Below are positions 16,790 through 24,728 of a stretch of 55,479 bases of DNA, piece after piece. The DNA is from CAZHOV01 sp964534315 (GTDB taxonomy: Bacteria > Bacteroidota > Bacteroidia > Chitinophagales > Saprospiraceae). Every line of letters begins with the position of its first letter. Position 1 is the stretch's first letter. Location of the stretch: the NCBI GenBank assembly GCA_964534315.1, contig CAZHOV010000014.1, positions 1 through 55,479 of the forward strand, in the 5' to 3' direction. The position numbers were made by a program, and so were the translations under genes. Below the pieces are notes generated by a model. It had not been told where the DNA came from. It saw nothing but the letters and a program-made list of their open reading frames with translations, and did no database searches.

Positions 16790-17943
16790 CGGTTACTGTT
16801 TTGGGGCAAGATAGGGAGAATTGGGGAAATGGGAACCACTCCTCCATGCGTTTGCTTTATAAACCACGGTAATAAACCAGGAAACCAACCCAATGGCTGC
16901 ATCAAGGTATTGGCCATTTGTGGTTGGAGAAATAATTGCTGAAAGTGCCTGCCCCACCATAGACGATACCGAAATTGTTGGTTCCATGCTTTTCGGTATT
17001 TTTTTTCTAGGATTTGCCTGGTTATTTTCTGTTGGTGAAAGGAGATCGATAATTCACTAATGATCTTAGCGGAGTGAATGGCCATGGCCATGCCGTTGCC
17101 ACACAAGGGCGGGATCATCCCGGCGGAATCACCCGTCATCAACACATGATCATGGATGAGTGATTTCCTTTTGAAGGAAATATTGGAGATTGCCAGATTT
17201 TTTTCCAGAACAGGAGTGGAATTTACCAGAAATTTTTGGAGTACCGGATTGGATTTTAATGCCTTTTCTTCTAATTTTTCAATACTACCGTATTTTTTTA
17301 ATCCACCGGCCGTACTCAGGTAAGCGAGATTAACAGTACCATCTTCTACCTGGCTCAGACCACAATAGCCTCCTTCAAATAGGTGTAGCGAGACGACATC
17401 ATCGGGAAAGGAACCGCGGTAGTAGTTTTTCACCCCTATAAAATCTGATTTGATTTGGAAAAAAGGGCGGTTTAAGGATTGGTCCAGGTTGGAGCGTTTA
17501 CCATAGCTGCCAATGACAAGCCTGGCGGAAAAGGTCTTTTCTTTGGTGCAAAGTACTTCAAAATGATCGTTTTGCTCCTTCACTTCGAATACTTTTTCCC
17601 CCAGCAAGAATTCTACCCCTTGCTGCCGGGCAATGGTATACAAGTGTTGATCAATCGTGAAGCGTTTGATACTAAAGCCGCCCAAAGGCAGAGGGGTACG
17701 GTAAGATTGCCCATTTGGTGTAGTGAGCCAAAATTTGGTCAGCGATTTGGCGCCAAGATTGATGGGATCGATGCCAAGTTGGCGCCAATAAGGCAGCACT
17801 TCATTGGAGATATATTCGCCGCAGACCTTATTGAAGGGGTATTGCTTTTTTTCGATCACCAAAACGGAGCATCCGGCCCGGGCCAGATGGATGGCACTCG
17901 TTAATCCGGCAAGGCCTCCACCAATGATTACGCTATCATACAT
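16786..17943 (-). CDS. FAD-dependent oxidoreductase (geranylgeranyl reductase/monooxygenase-like)
   Basis: This flavoprotein of 385 residues has the dinucleotide-binding motif IIGGGLAGLTSAIHLARAG at residues 6-24, followed by EKK. The second FAD-contacting motif is GDSAGMIPPLCGNGMAMAIHSA. The N-terminal CGEYIS segment and overall pattern place it among geranylgeranyl-reductase-like and aromatic hydroxylase-like flavoproteins. Beside a type III PKS and methyltransferase it most plausibly hydroxylates the ring, giving a hydroquinone or quinone, as SrsC does. It starts 6 bp after yceI and overlaps the methyltransferase gene by 4 bp. Confidence 0.88.
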   Translation of the reverse strand: MYDSVIIGGGLAGLTSAIHLARAGCSVLVIEKKQYPFNKVCGEYISNEVLPYWRQLGIDPINLGAKSLTKFWLTTPNGQSYRTPLPLGGFSIKRFTIDQHLYTIARQQGVEFLLGEKVFEVKEQNDHFEVLCTKEKTFSARLVIGSYGKRSNLDQSLNRPFFQIKSDFIGVKNYYRGSFPDDVVSLHLFEGGYCGLSQVEDGTVNLAYLSTAGGLKKYGSIEKLEEKALKSNPVLQKFLVNSTPVLEKNLAISNISFKRKSLIHDHVLMTGDSAGMIPPLCGNGMAMAIHSAKIISELSISFHQQKITRQILEKKYRKAWNQQFRYRLWWGRHFQQLFLQPQMANTLMQPLGWFPGLLPWFIKQTHGGVVPISPILPILPQNSNR

Positions 17944-17949
17944 ATCGGA

Positions 17950-18483
17950 TCAATTCAATACACATTCAATAGTGATAACCACTTTATTATTTAAAATGAG
18001 GCTACCTCCGCCTACTTCAAAGTCGCGGCGATTCAATTCAAAACTCCCTTTTATTTGGGTGCTTTTTCCCAACGCTTTGAGGTCGACGGGAAAGCGTACA
18101 TCCTGAGTAGTGCCTTTTATAGTGACTGTACCCTCAAAATAGGTTGCTTCTTTTTCTTCTACAAACCTTTCAGACTGGATGATAATAAAAGGGTACTTCT
18201 CTGCATGAAAATAGTCATCCCTCCTCAGATGGTCATCTCGTTTCTCGTTTCCCGTATCGATGGTTTTGACCTCTACCGTACCTTTTATTTTACTATTGGC
18301 CAGATCGTCCTGATCGAAGTTGCCGGTCACCTTTAATTCTTTTAAACTGCCATGGACCCATGATCCAAAATTTTTGATCTTGAACGTAACGGAATAGGGA
18401 TACAGCGTATTCAGTATGTCTGAGCTGTCTACTGTTGGTAAGACGAGTAATAAAGAAGCTAAGGATAGGATTAGTGCTTTCAT
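17950..18483 (-). CDS. YceI-family periplasmic lipid-binding protein
   Basis: This 177-residue protein has a signal peptide (MKALILSLASLLLVLPTV) and a YceI-type lipocalin barrel. Typical elements are VTFKIKNFGSWVHGS, GTVEVKTIDTGNEKRDDHLRRDDYFHAEKYPFI and FEGTVTIKGTTQDVRFPV. YceI relatives bind isoprenoid quinones or other long lipids in the barrel. It is the first gene of the polyketide operon and would sit in the periplasm, so it may carry the lipid product after synthesis or export. That role is inference from position and family. Confidence 0.9.
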   Translation of the reverse strand: MKALILSLASLLLVLPTVDSSDILNTLYPYSVTFKIKNFGSWVHGSLKELKVTGNFDQDDLANSKIKGTVEVKTIDTGNEKRDDHLRRDDYFHAEKYPFIIIQSERFVEEKEATYFEGTVTIKGTTQDVRFPVDLKALGKSTQIKGSFELNRRDFEVGGGSLILNNKVVITIECVLN

Positions 18484-18543
18484 TTTTTGCGTTTTGATTA
18501 CGAGCTGATGTAATCAAAAAGATATTTTAGGCAGGATTGTTCA

Positions 18544-18595
18544 TAAGTAGTAAGGCAAAAAAATTGGTAGAATAATTTTTTTGCCTTACTACTTA
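18544..18595. other. 22-bp perfect hairpin upstream of the polyketide operon
   Basis: A perfect inverted repeat of 22 bp with an 8-base loop (GGTAGAAT at 18566-18573). The stem contains GTAGTAAGGC followed by seven A. It lies between the dehydrogenase gene and yceI, which are both on the minus strand. The T-run is inside the stem and not after it, so this is not a standard terminator. A second, weaker hairpin (GTTAAG/CTTAAC) follows at 18597-18613. Confidence 0.75.
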
Positions 18596-18661
18596 AGTTA
18601 AGTATACCTTAACAAATACCAGACACCTACGAGGATGCTGGCATTTGAAGGTGTTCGCCTC

Positions 18662-19522
18662 CTAGACGTTAATCGATTTATAAATCGCCGAGAAATCTTC
18701 CCTTCCCAGACCTTTTCGTTTCGCATCCATAAATCGTTCTTTGGCTGTATTGGTCAAGGGCAACGGAAGATCGACTTCGTAGGCAGTTTGAGCGGCTAGT
18801 TGAAGATCTTTCTGCATCCACTCCAGAGGAAACTCCACATCGTACTGATCATTTTTAATATTGTCGGTTTTATATTGTAAAAATGGCGCAGAGACAGCTA
18901 GTTTTGGAAGAAATTCGAGCAGAAAATCTTTGGAAATACCCAGTTGTTCTCCAAGCAGTACATTTTCTGAAAACATCAGCATTGATTGGGCCAGCATGGA
19001 GTTAACCAATATTTTTAAAGATGCGCCCATGCCTGTTGCGCCCACGTGTATGTTTTTTTTACCCATCGCATCGTACAGAGGTTGGGCTTTTTGTACTTGC
19101 TCCTTATTCCCTCCCGCAAAGATGACTAAAATAGCTTGTTCCGCCTGGTTCTTCGATCCTGCAACCGGGCTGTCGATAAAATGAATACCTGAGTCAGTTG
19201 CTTTTTCACCACAAGCTCTGGAAAAAGAAGGATTTACCGTTGAGCAGTCGCTCCATAACGCGCCTTTTTTCATATCATTGACAAAACCATTTTCTCCAAA
19301 TGCCATTTCCTGGACCACCTCCGGGGTTGACAACATGGTGATGACGATTTCCGCTTCCTTTACTGCTTCGTTGGGAGTGTCTGCTACTTTCGCTCCATAT
19401 GCTTTTAAAGCTTCGGCCGCTGAGCGCGTGCGGTTGTAAACCGTGAGATTAAATCCTTTACTCAAAAGGTTTTTTGCCATGCGGCTGCCCATAATGCCCA
19501 GCCCGATAAATGCAATTTTCAT
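18662..19522 (-). CDS. NAD(P)-dependent beta-hydroxyacid dehydrogenase (3-hydroxyisobutyrate dehydrogenase family)
   Basis: The start is set at ATG 19522, where the Rossmann motif MKIAFIGLGIMGSRMAKNLL begins. Upstream residues in the open frame come from a non-canonical start and do not fit the family. The 286-residue protein has the substrate loop DSPVAGSKNQAEQ, the catalytic Lys in GASLKILVNSMLA, and the C-terminal helical domain with PLTNTAKE. Enzymes of this group oxidise 3-hydroxyisobutyrate, tartronate semialdehyde or related short hydroxy acids. The exact substrate is not evident. A large hairpin separates it from the polyketide operon downstream. Confidence 0.88.
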   Translation of the reverse strand: MKIAFIGLGIMGSRMAKNLLSKGFNLTVYNRTRSAAEALKAYGAKVADTPNEAVKEAEIVITMLSTPEVVQEMAFGENGFVNDMKKGALWSDCSTVNPSFSRACGEKATDSGIHFIDSPVAGSKNQAEQAILVIFAGGNKEQVQKAQPLYDAMGKKNIHVGATGMGASLKILVNSMLAQSMLMFSENVLLGEQLGISKDFLLEFLPKLAVSAPFLQYKTDNIKNDQYDVEFPLEWMQKDLQLAAQTAYEVDLPLPLTNTAKERFMDAKRKGLGREDFSAIYKSINV

Positions 19523-19789
19523 ATTGTCAGTTTTTTTGTTTGTCAATGTCTCAAAATTAAGAGGTATTGGTATGGGAAAGTACTCCAAAAACGCCAAAAG
19601 TAAAAGAAATAGCTATTTATTCCCCAAATGAAGTAAATACTAAAGATTGAATAGTCAACAGCGATAAATTTAAAAAAAGTGAAAGAATGCAAAACCTTCT
19701 TTCGGGATTTTCATTAATAAGGTCATATTTTAAAGAAGAACCCATCAAATTCCAAACGAATAGGTTGTTTAATTTGAAAAATAAAGAAT
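19523..19789. other. Divergent intergenic region
   Basis: The 267 bp between the divergent dehydrogenase and HMG-CoA synthase genes are AT-rich and must hold both promoters. I saw no clear TAnnTTTG box, no hairpin and no supported small gene. Confidence 0.4.
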
Positions 19790-21304
19790 ATGAAATCAGT
19801 AGGAATTGACGATATGGAAATCCATATCCCTAAGCTATTTTATGACATTCAGGATTTAGCTGAACGAAGAAATATCCCATACGAAAAATTGGAGAATGGC
19901 TTGGGGCTAAAAAATATGGCAATCATGGATGCCCATGAGGATGCGGCAACAATGGCTGCCAATGCTGTTTTTAAATTAATTGAGCGCAACAACCTTAATC
20001 CCGGCGAAATTGGAAGAATCTATATGGGGACGGAAAGCTCCTTTGATGGTGCCAAACCTCTGGCTTCCTATGTGTTAGGGATGTTATCCCAAAAGTATAG
20101 TGCCGTATATGGAGCAGACTGTTTTAGAAATTGCGATGTGGTTGACCTTACTTTTGCCTGCATCGGAGCAGTTGACGCTTTACAGAACACCCTTGACTGG
20201 GTTGCTGCCGGAGAGCAAAGAATAGGTATCGTCGTTTCTACGGATTATGCAAAATATGATCTGGATTCAACCGGTGAATATACACAAGGTGCAGGTGCCG
20301 TTGCTTTGCTGGTAAAAAAAGATCCCCGGTTGATCACTATTACAAATACCTGGGGAGTTGCTACCGAAAATGTACATGACTTCTTTAAACCCATTCGAAA
20401 GATTTCGAAAAGGGAATTGATTGAAGAAGTCCTGGCTAAATTAGGTTTTGAAGCCCCGGCGATTGAAGATTATATCTTAAATTTAAATGGTTCGTTAAAG
20501 ATTGAGGGATTGCTGAACGGTAGTGAACGGGAATTGAATTTTTTTAAAGATACTCCGGTTTTTGAAGGGCAATATTCTAACAAATGTTATCAGGACAGAA
20601 TAGAGCAAGCCTTTTATCATTTTCTAGATCAGCAAAAAAGTCATTTCGAAGGCCTCTCCGCGCATGACCTAATTAATCAATGGAAGTCGCTGGTCTTTCA
20701 TTTACCCTATGCTTTCCATGGGAAGCGAATTTTTTCCAAAATCTTTGCGAAAGCTGTTAATGAAAACGGGACACTGGCTCAGGTTCTGGGTTCATCGAAT
20801 CTTGACGATGAAGGCAAACTCTCTGTTAAGACGCTAAAGCAGGTTAGGAAAAGCGAAGCTTATCAGCAACTTGTTTCTGAAAAGATTGAAAAGGGACAAC
20901 GAGCCTCCAGCTTAATGGGTAATTTATATACCGGTTCTATTTTTCTTTCTTTAATGAGCCTCCTGGAAGCAGAGTTGGAAGAGAGTACCAAGTTAGCTGG
21001 TGAAAAATTAGGCTTTTTTGCCTACGGGAGCGGCTCAAAATCAAAAGTTTTTGAAGGGATCATTCAAAAAGACTGGAAAGCAGTAGTAGCCCGGTTTAAT
21101 TTGAGTAGCCGATTGTCCGACCGGAAAAAAATTGATTATCATTCTTACCTGTCGCTTCATGGTGAAAATGCAGAACAGAGCATTTTAACCCCCTCAAGTG
21201 AGTTTGCCCGCATTCCAGGAATTCCGGATATAGATCTTCCGGGAGTTCGTAAATATCAATGGTTTGAAGCCAAGCTGAAATCTGAAATGGTTTACTCCGC
21301 CTGA
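19790..21304 (+). CDS. Hydroxymethylglutaryl-CoA synthase family protein
   Basis: This thiolase-fold enzyme of 504 residues matches HMG-CoA synthase. Glu82 lies in MGTESSFDGAKP, the acetylated Cys124 in LTFACIGAVDAL and His304 in VFHLPYAFHGKR, so the catalytic set is intact. It condenses acetyl-CoA with acetoacetyl-CoA in the mevalonate pathway, or performs related beta-branching. The protein is longer than the usual 390-residue bacterial form, with extra sequence around 195-300 and a long C-terminal part. No other mevalonate gene lies in the window, so the pathway cannot be confirmed. The gene converges with the ABC permease, with 4 bp between the stops. Confidence 0.88.
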   Translation: MKSVGIDDMEIHIPKLFYDIQDLAERRNIPYEKLENGLGLKNMAIMDAHEDAATMAANAVFKLIERNNLNPGEIGRIYMGTESSFDGAKPLASYVLGMLSQKYSAVYGADCFRNCDVVDLTFACIGAVDALQNTLDWVAAGEQRIGIVVSTDYAKYDLDSTGEYTQGAGAVALLVKKDPRLITITNTWGVATENVHDFFKPIRKISKRELIEEVLAKLGFEAPAIEDYILNLNGSLKIEGLLNGSERELNFFKDTPVFEGQYSNKCYQDRIEQAFYHFLDQQKSHFEGLSAHDLINQWKSLVFHLPYAFHGKRIFSKIFAKAVNENGTLAQVLGSSNLDDEGKLSVKTLKQVRKSEAYQQLVSEKIEKGQRASSLMGNLYTGSIFLSLMSLLEAELEESTKLAGEKLGFFAYGSGSKSKVFEGIIQKDWKAVVARFNLSSRLSDRKKIDYHSYLSLHGENAEQSILTPSSEFARIPGIPDIDLPGVRKYQWFEAKLKSEMVYSA

Positions 21305-21308
21305 TCAG

Positions 21309-22859
21309 TCATTTAAGATCACTAATCCTTTCCCAGCCTTCCTTTTTGGCCTGCACTTCCCGCGTCATAAGGGCGTAAGTGTTATTGAAGCCTAGTGGAG
21401 GGAGCCAGGTGATATCAAATTGCTCTTTGAATTCTTTTTTTACATAATCGTATACCTTATCCTTATCAGAGATGATCTCGTCAACGAGTTGCTGGGGTGG
21501 AGAGAGTAGTAATAGAAAGCCGGTTCCGGTATATTCGGGATAAAGATCGATCTCTTCATTTTTGAGGGCTTCAAAGCATATTTTGGTGCCGCCCAGGCCC
21601 GGACGCATATCGACATCCAGATCCGTATGGCCATTGATCAGTTGGGAAAACAGCTCCATCAATATGTACTGCTCGGTAAAAATTTTAGAGCCCATGATGA
21701 TTTTTTTTCCGCCAGTGGCCTTATCTGGTTTCCAGAGATCGAGAGAAGTAAGAAAACTTTTCGCTACTTCCTCGGGAGATTGTTTTTCAAAATCTACTTT
21801 ATAATTAAGCTCCGTCATAATGGAATCATTGAATTTACCCGTTACCTGGTTGAGGGCGTCAATGACTTCCGGGTATTCATCCATCAATCCTGGTCTGACG
21901 ATCGGAACGGCGTAATAGGGCGGAAAGGCATGTTTGTCATCTTCCAGGATCTTGAGATTAAACGCTTTAATACGGCCATCGGTAGAGTATCCGCTGATCA
22001 CATCGACCAGGCCTTCCTTTACCGCTTTATACATCAAAGCATTATTCAGAATGGTGGTATTAAATGTAAGGTCATATTTATTGGATATATTATTATAGCC
22101 ATCTTCTCTACCCATAAATTCGGGGGGAAATCCGCCACTTAAGCTGTTGGTCAAAACGGTAGGAACGATAAGAGAAAAGCTAAACAGGGGGATCAGGAAA
22201 GCAAGAAGGGTTGCATACCGAACCAATTTTCTGGCTTGTAACCTTTGAAGCCAGGCCAACAACTGATCAAAAACGATTGCCAGGAGAGCAGCAGGGATCG
22301 CACCTGCCAGGATCATATAGGTATTATTGAGTGCGATGCCGCCAAAGATGAATTCGCCAAGTCCCCCCGCGCCGATGTAGGCCGCCAGCGTAGCCACTCC
22401 TACGTTGATTACGGTAGCCGTCCGGATACCCGCAAAAATAACGGGTAGGGCAAGGGGTAATTCTACCTTTCTCAGGATCTGAAAACTGGTCATACCCATG
22501 CCCCGGGCAGCTTCAATGACCGAATCTTCCACTTCAGCAATGCCGGTATAGGTATTGCGTAGGATGGGAAGCAAGGCATAAAGAAATAAGGCAAAAATTG
22601 CGGGCTTTACCCCTATCCCTAACAAGGGAAGCATGAACCCCAGTAAGGCAATGCTTGGAATGGTCTGCAGTACGCCTGCAATTCCGAGCGTAATAGGCGC
22701 CAGACGAACTTTTTTAGAAATATAGATGCCTAATGGAAGGGAAATCAAAATGGCCAGAAAAAGCGAAAAAAAGGTAAGGCCGATATGCTCCAACATTTGC
22801 TCCGAGAGCTTTTGCCTGTTCTCCACCATGAAATCGATAAAAAACGCCATTTGCTCCAT
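21309..22859 (-). CDS. Choline/betaine ABC importer: permease fused to a circularly permuted binding domain
   Basis: Residues 1-210 are an OpuB/ProW-type permease, with six or so helices and the EAA loop region EAARGMGMTSFQILRKVELPLALPVIFAG. A signal-anchor-like helix (about 215-235) leads to a substrate-binding domain. In normal OpuC/OpuB-type binding proteins the segment GSKxFTEQ...LGFNNTYAL...ISDL comes first, and REDGY...STDGRIKA...DDK..FPPY...LNYKVD...VAKSFL comes second. Here the second half comes first (about 243-375) and the first half ends the protein at ISDLK. Nothing is missing, so the domain appears circularly permuted, not truncated. It probably imports an osmoprotectant and forms an operon with the ATPase 3 bp upstream. 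Confidence 0.9.
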   Translation of the reverse strand: MEQMAFFIDFMVENRQKLSEQMLEHIGLTFFSLFLAILISLPLGIYISKKVRLAPITLGIAGVLQTIPSIALLGFMLPLLGIGVKPAIFALFLYALLPILRNTYTGIAEVEDSVIEAARGMGMTSFQILRKVELPLALPVIFAGIRTATVINVGVATLAAYIGAGGLGEFIFGGIALNNTYMILAGAIPAALLAIVFDQLLAWLQRLQARKLVRYATLLAFLIPLFSFSLIVPTVLTNSLSGGFPPEFMGREDGYNNISNKYDLTFNTTILNNALMYKAVKEGLVDVISGYSTDGRIKAFNLKILEDDKHAFPPYYAVPIVRPGLMDEYPEVIDALNQVTGKFNDSIMTELNYKVDFEKQSPEEVAKSFLTSLDLWKPDKATGGKKIIMGSKIFTEQYILMELFSQLINGHTDLDVDMRPGLGGTKICFEALKNEEIDLYPEYTGTGFLLLLSPPQQLVDEIISDKDKVYDYVKKEFKEQFDITWLPPLGFNNTYALMTREVQAKKEGWERISDLK

Positions 22860-22862
22860 CTT

Positions 22863-23810
22863 TTAATTTTTTGATAATTGGAAAGCTTCCATCAGCCCTC
22901 TCAGGTCTACCGCTTTCTCCTGTTCGTTCCATCGTACTTTACCTATCCCTCTATCTGTATCTGCCAGGGAAGACATAGCATTTTTAATGCTCGTGGAGGG
23001 GGCCAGCGTAATCGCTTCATTTGGAATAGAAGATTCAGGAAGGAAACTAAAAATATCTTTAATTTCCAGAATGTCCAATTCCAGATCGAGGGTCTTCCCT
23101 TTCAAAAACTGGCGGACAAAATCATTAGCGGGCTGATACAAAAGTTGTTTGGGCGTACCCAGCTGTTGGATTTTACCTTTATCCAATAAGCAGATCAAAT
23201 CCCCCATTTCAAAAGCTTCTTCTATGTCGTGGGTAACCATAATGGTGGTTTTGCTGGAAAGCTCGTCCAGTTCCATAAAGTCTTTTCGGATTTCTCTTCG
23301 TGTAATAGGGTCTAGAGCCCCAAAGGGTTCATCCATAAGGATAATGGGCGGATCGGCAGCTAGCGCGCGGGCAATACCTACCCGCTGTTGTTGGCCTCCG
23401 CTGAGCTGGTGAGGGTACTTAGCAGCATATTCCTTATAGGGAAGGACGAGTTGTTTCATCAGTTTGCTCACCCGTTCACGTATTCGCTCTACCGGCCATT
23501 TTAGGAGGCGTGGCAAGACCGCTACATTTTGTTCAACCGTGTAGTGCGGAAATAGGCCGATATCCTGGATAACATAGCCCATCTCCCTTCTTAACTGTTC
23601 AGGGCGAAGTTCCAGAACGTTTTTACCATCCACTGTAATCATTCCCGATGTGGGTTCGATAAGCCGGTTGATCATCTTTAGCGTAGTGGTTTTCCCGCAA
23701 CCGCTGGTTCCCACTAATGCAAGCGTTTGTCCTTTTTCCAGAGCAAAAGAAACCTGGTCAACTGCCGTCAGGCTTTCAAACTTTTTGGTGAGGTGCTCGA
23801 CTTGAATCAT
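22863..23810 (-). CDS. ABC transporter ATP-binding subunit for choline/betaine uptake
   Basis: The Walker A motif is GTSGCGKTTTLKM at about 33-45. The signature is LSGGQQQRVGIARAL, Walker B is IILMDEPFGALD, and the switch His is in VTHD, so all ATPase motifs are intact. The family resemblance is to OpuA/OpuC/ProV ATPases. Beyond about residue 240 there is a short tail that looks like one degenerate CBS unit, where OpuCA-type subunits carry two. It is followed 3 bp later by the permease-binding protein gene, giving a complete two-gene importer. Confidence 0.92.
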   Translation of the reverse strand: MIQVEHLTKKFESLTAVDQVSFALEKGQTLALVGTSGCGKTTTLKMINRLIEPTSGMITVDGKNVLELRPEQLRREMGYVIQDIGLFPHYTVEQNVAVLPRLLKWPVERIRERVSKLMKQLVLPYKEYAAKYPHQLSGGQQQRVGIARALAADPPIILMDEPFGALDPITRREIRKDFMELDELSSKTTIMVTHDIEEAFEMGDLICLLDKGKIQQLGTPKQLLYQPANDFVRQFLKGKTLDLELDILEIKDIFSFLPESSIPNEAITLAPSTSIKNAMSSLADTDRGIGKVRWNEQEKAVDLRGLMEAFQLSKN

Positions 23811-23822
23811 GCTTGATTAGAT

Positions 23823-24662
23823 TTAGTGTTGCAGGGCGTAAGTTTTTTCACGCAAATACGACAGTAATTGCTGCCGGTCTTTGATGTCTTCCAGTTCTTT
23901 AAAAGGAACCGGATCGCCTATGGATATGGTGATTTCTTTACCAATTTTATTTCGAACCTCATTTAGTAACATGCCCAGACGCATAGATAAGCTGATCTGG
24001 CTAACCACCTGAAAAAGAAAACTATTATGGCCATGAATAAAAAGCGGAATAACGGTTGCTTTAGACATTTTTATCAGTTTTACTATAAATCTTTTCCACT
24101 CTAAATCTGTAGGTTTTTGGAACAAGCCCGGAGCGGTAGACACTCCTCCGGCGGGAAAAATAGCTAAGGCTTCTCCCTTTTTCAATCGCTCAACAGCATG
24201 CTGACGAGTGAGGATATTTCTTCGCATAGCGTCTTTGGTCTCCTGAAAATCAATGGGAAGCAGGTATTGGTTGAGGCGCTCGTCCTGACGGGTCAGCACT
24301 TCATTAACCAAAACAAAAAACTCTTCTCGCACAAGGGTCACTAAGTGGCCTAATATTAATCCGTCAACTACCCCGAAAGGGTGGTTGGCAATAAAAATAA
24401 CCGGGCCTTCTTTCGGGATTTTATCCAACTGTTGCTGATCATACTGAAGGGAAATTTCCAATAGTTCCAAACATTTCCCCCATACCTCTGCAGGTTCTAG
24501 CTCCATACTTCTCAACTTTTTATAAAGCCGATGAAGTTTTTGTTTTCCCGTTGCCAGTTCTAGCATATCGATCAAAACCCGCTTTAACGGCGGATCGTCG
24601 GGATCAACATAGGTAAGTTTTCCAATAGAATCAGAAGAAGTCGTTTTTATCGCCTCAGCCAT
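23823..24662 (-). CDS. Lysophospholipid acyltransferase-like protein
   Basis: This 279-residue glycerolipid acyltransferase (PlsC superfamily) has motif I IANHPFGVVDGLILG, where His and Asp form the charge relay. The spacing is H-x5-D, as in the NHPxGxxDG subgroup. The motif III-like segment is IFPAGGVSTA. It probably acylates a lysolipid, or an ornithine- or glycine-type aminolipid, at the inner membrane. The gene starts the minus-strand run leading into the choline importer, with only 12 bp between them, so the three may share a transcript. No obvious functional link explains this. Confidence 0.85.
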   Translation of the reverse strand: MAEAIKTTSSDSIGKLTYVDPDDPPLKRVLIDMLELATGKQKLHRLYKKLRSMELEPAEVWGKCLELLEISLQYDQQQLDKIPKEGPVIFIANHPFGVVDGLILGHLVTLVREEFFVLVNEVLTRQDERLNQYLLPIDFQETKDAMRRNILTRQHAVERLKKGEALAIFPAGGVSTAPGLFQKPTDLEWKRFIVKLIKMSKATVIPLFIHGHNSFLFQVVSQISLSMRLGMLLNEVRNKIGKEITISIGDPVPFKELEDIKDRQQLLSYLREKTYALQH

Positions 24663-24728
24663 ACCCGGTGTTTTGGTAAAGTATGCAAAAATAATGAAGA
24701 AGATCAGAACTTAAAAGTGTCGATCTTT

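Noticed and set aside
21309..22859. Possibility that the binding domain is simply truncated or frameshifted
   Set aside because: Both halves are present once in a single open frame, only swapped. The stop follows the segment that is normally internal, and there is no room downstream for a missing half because the next gene ends 4 bp away.
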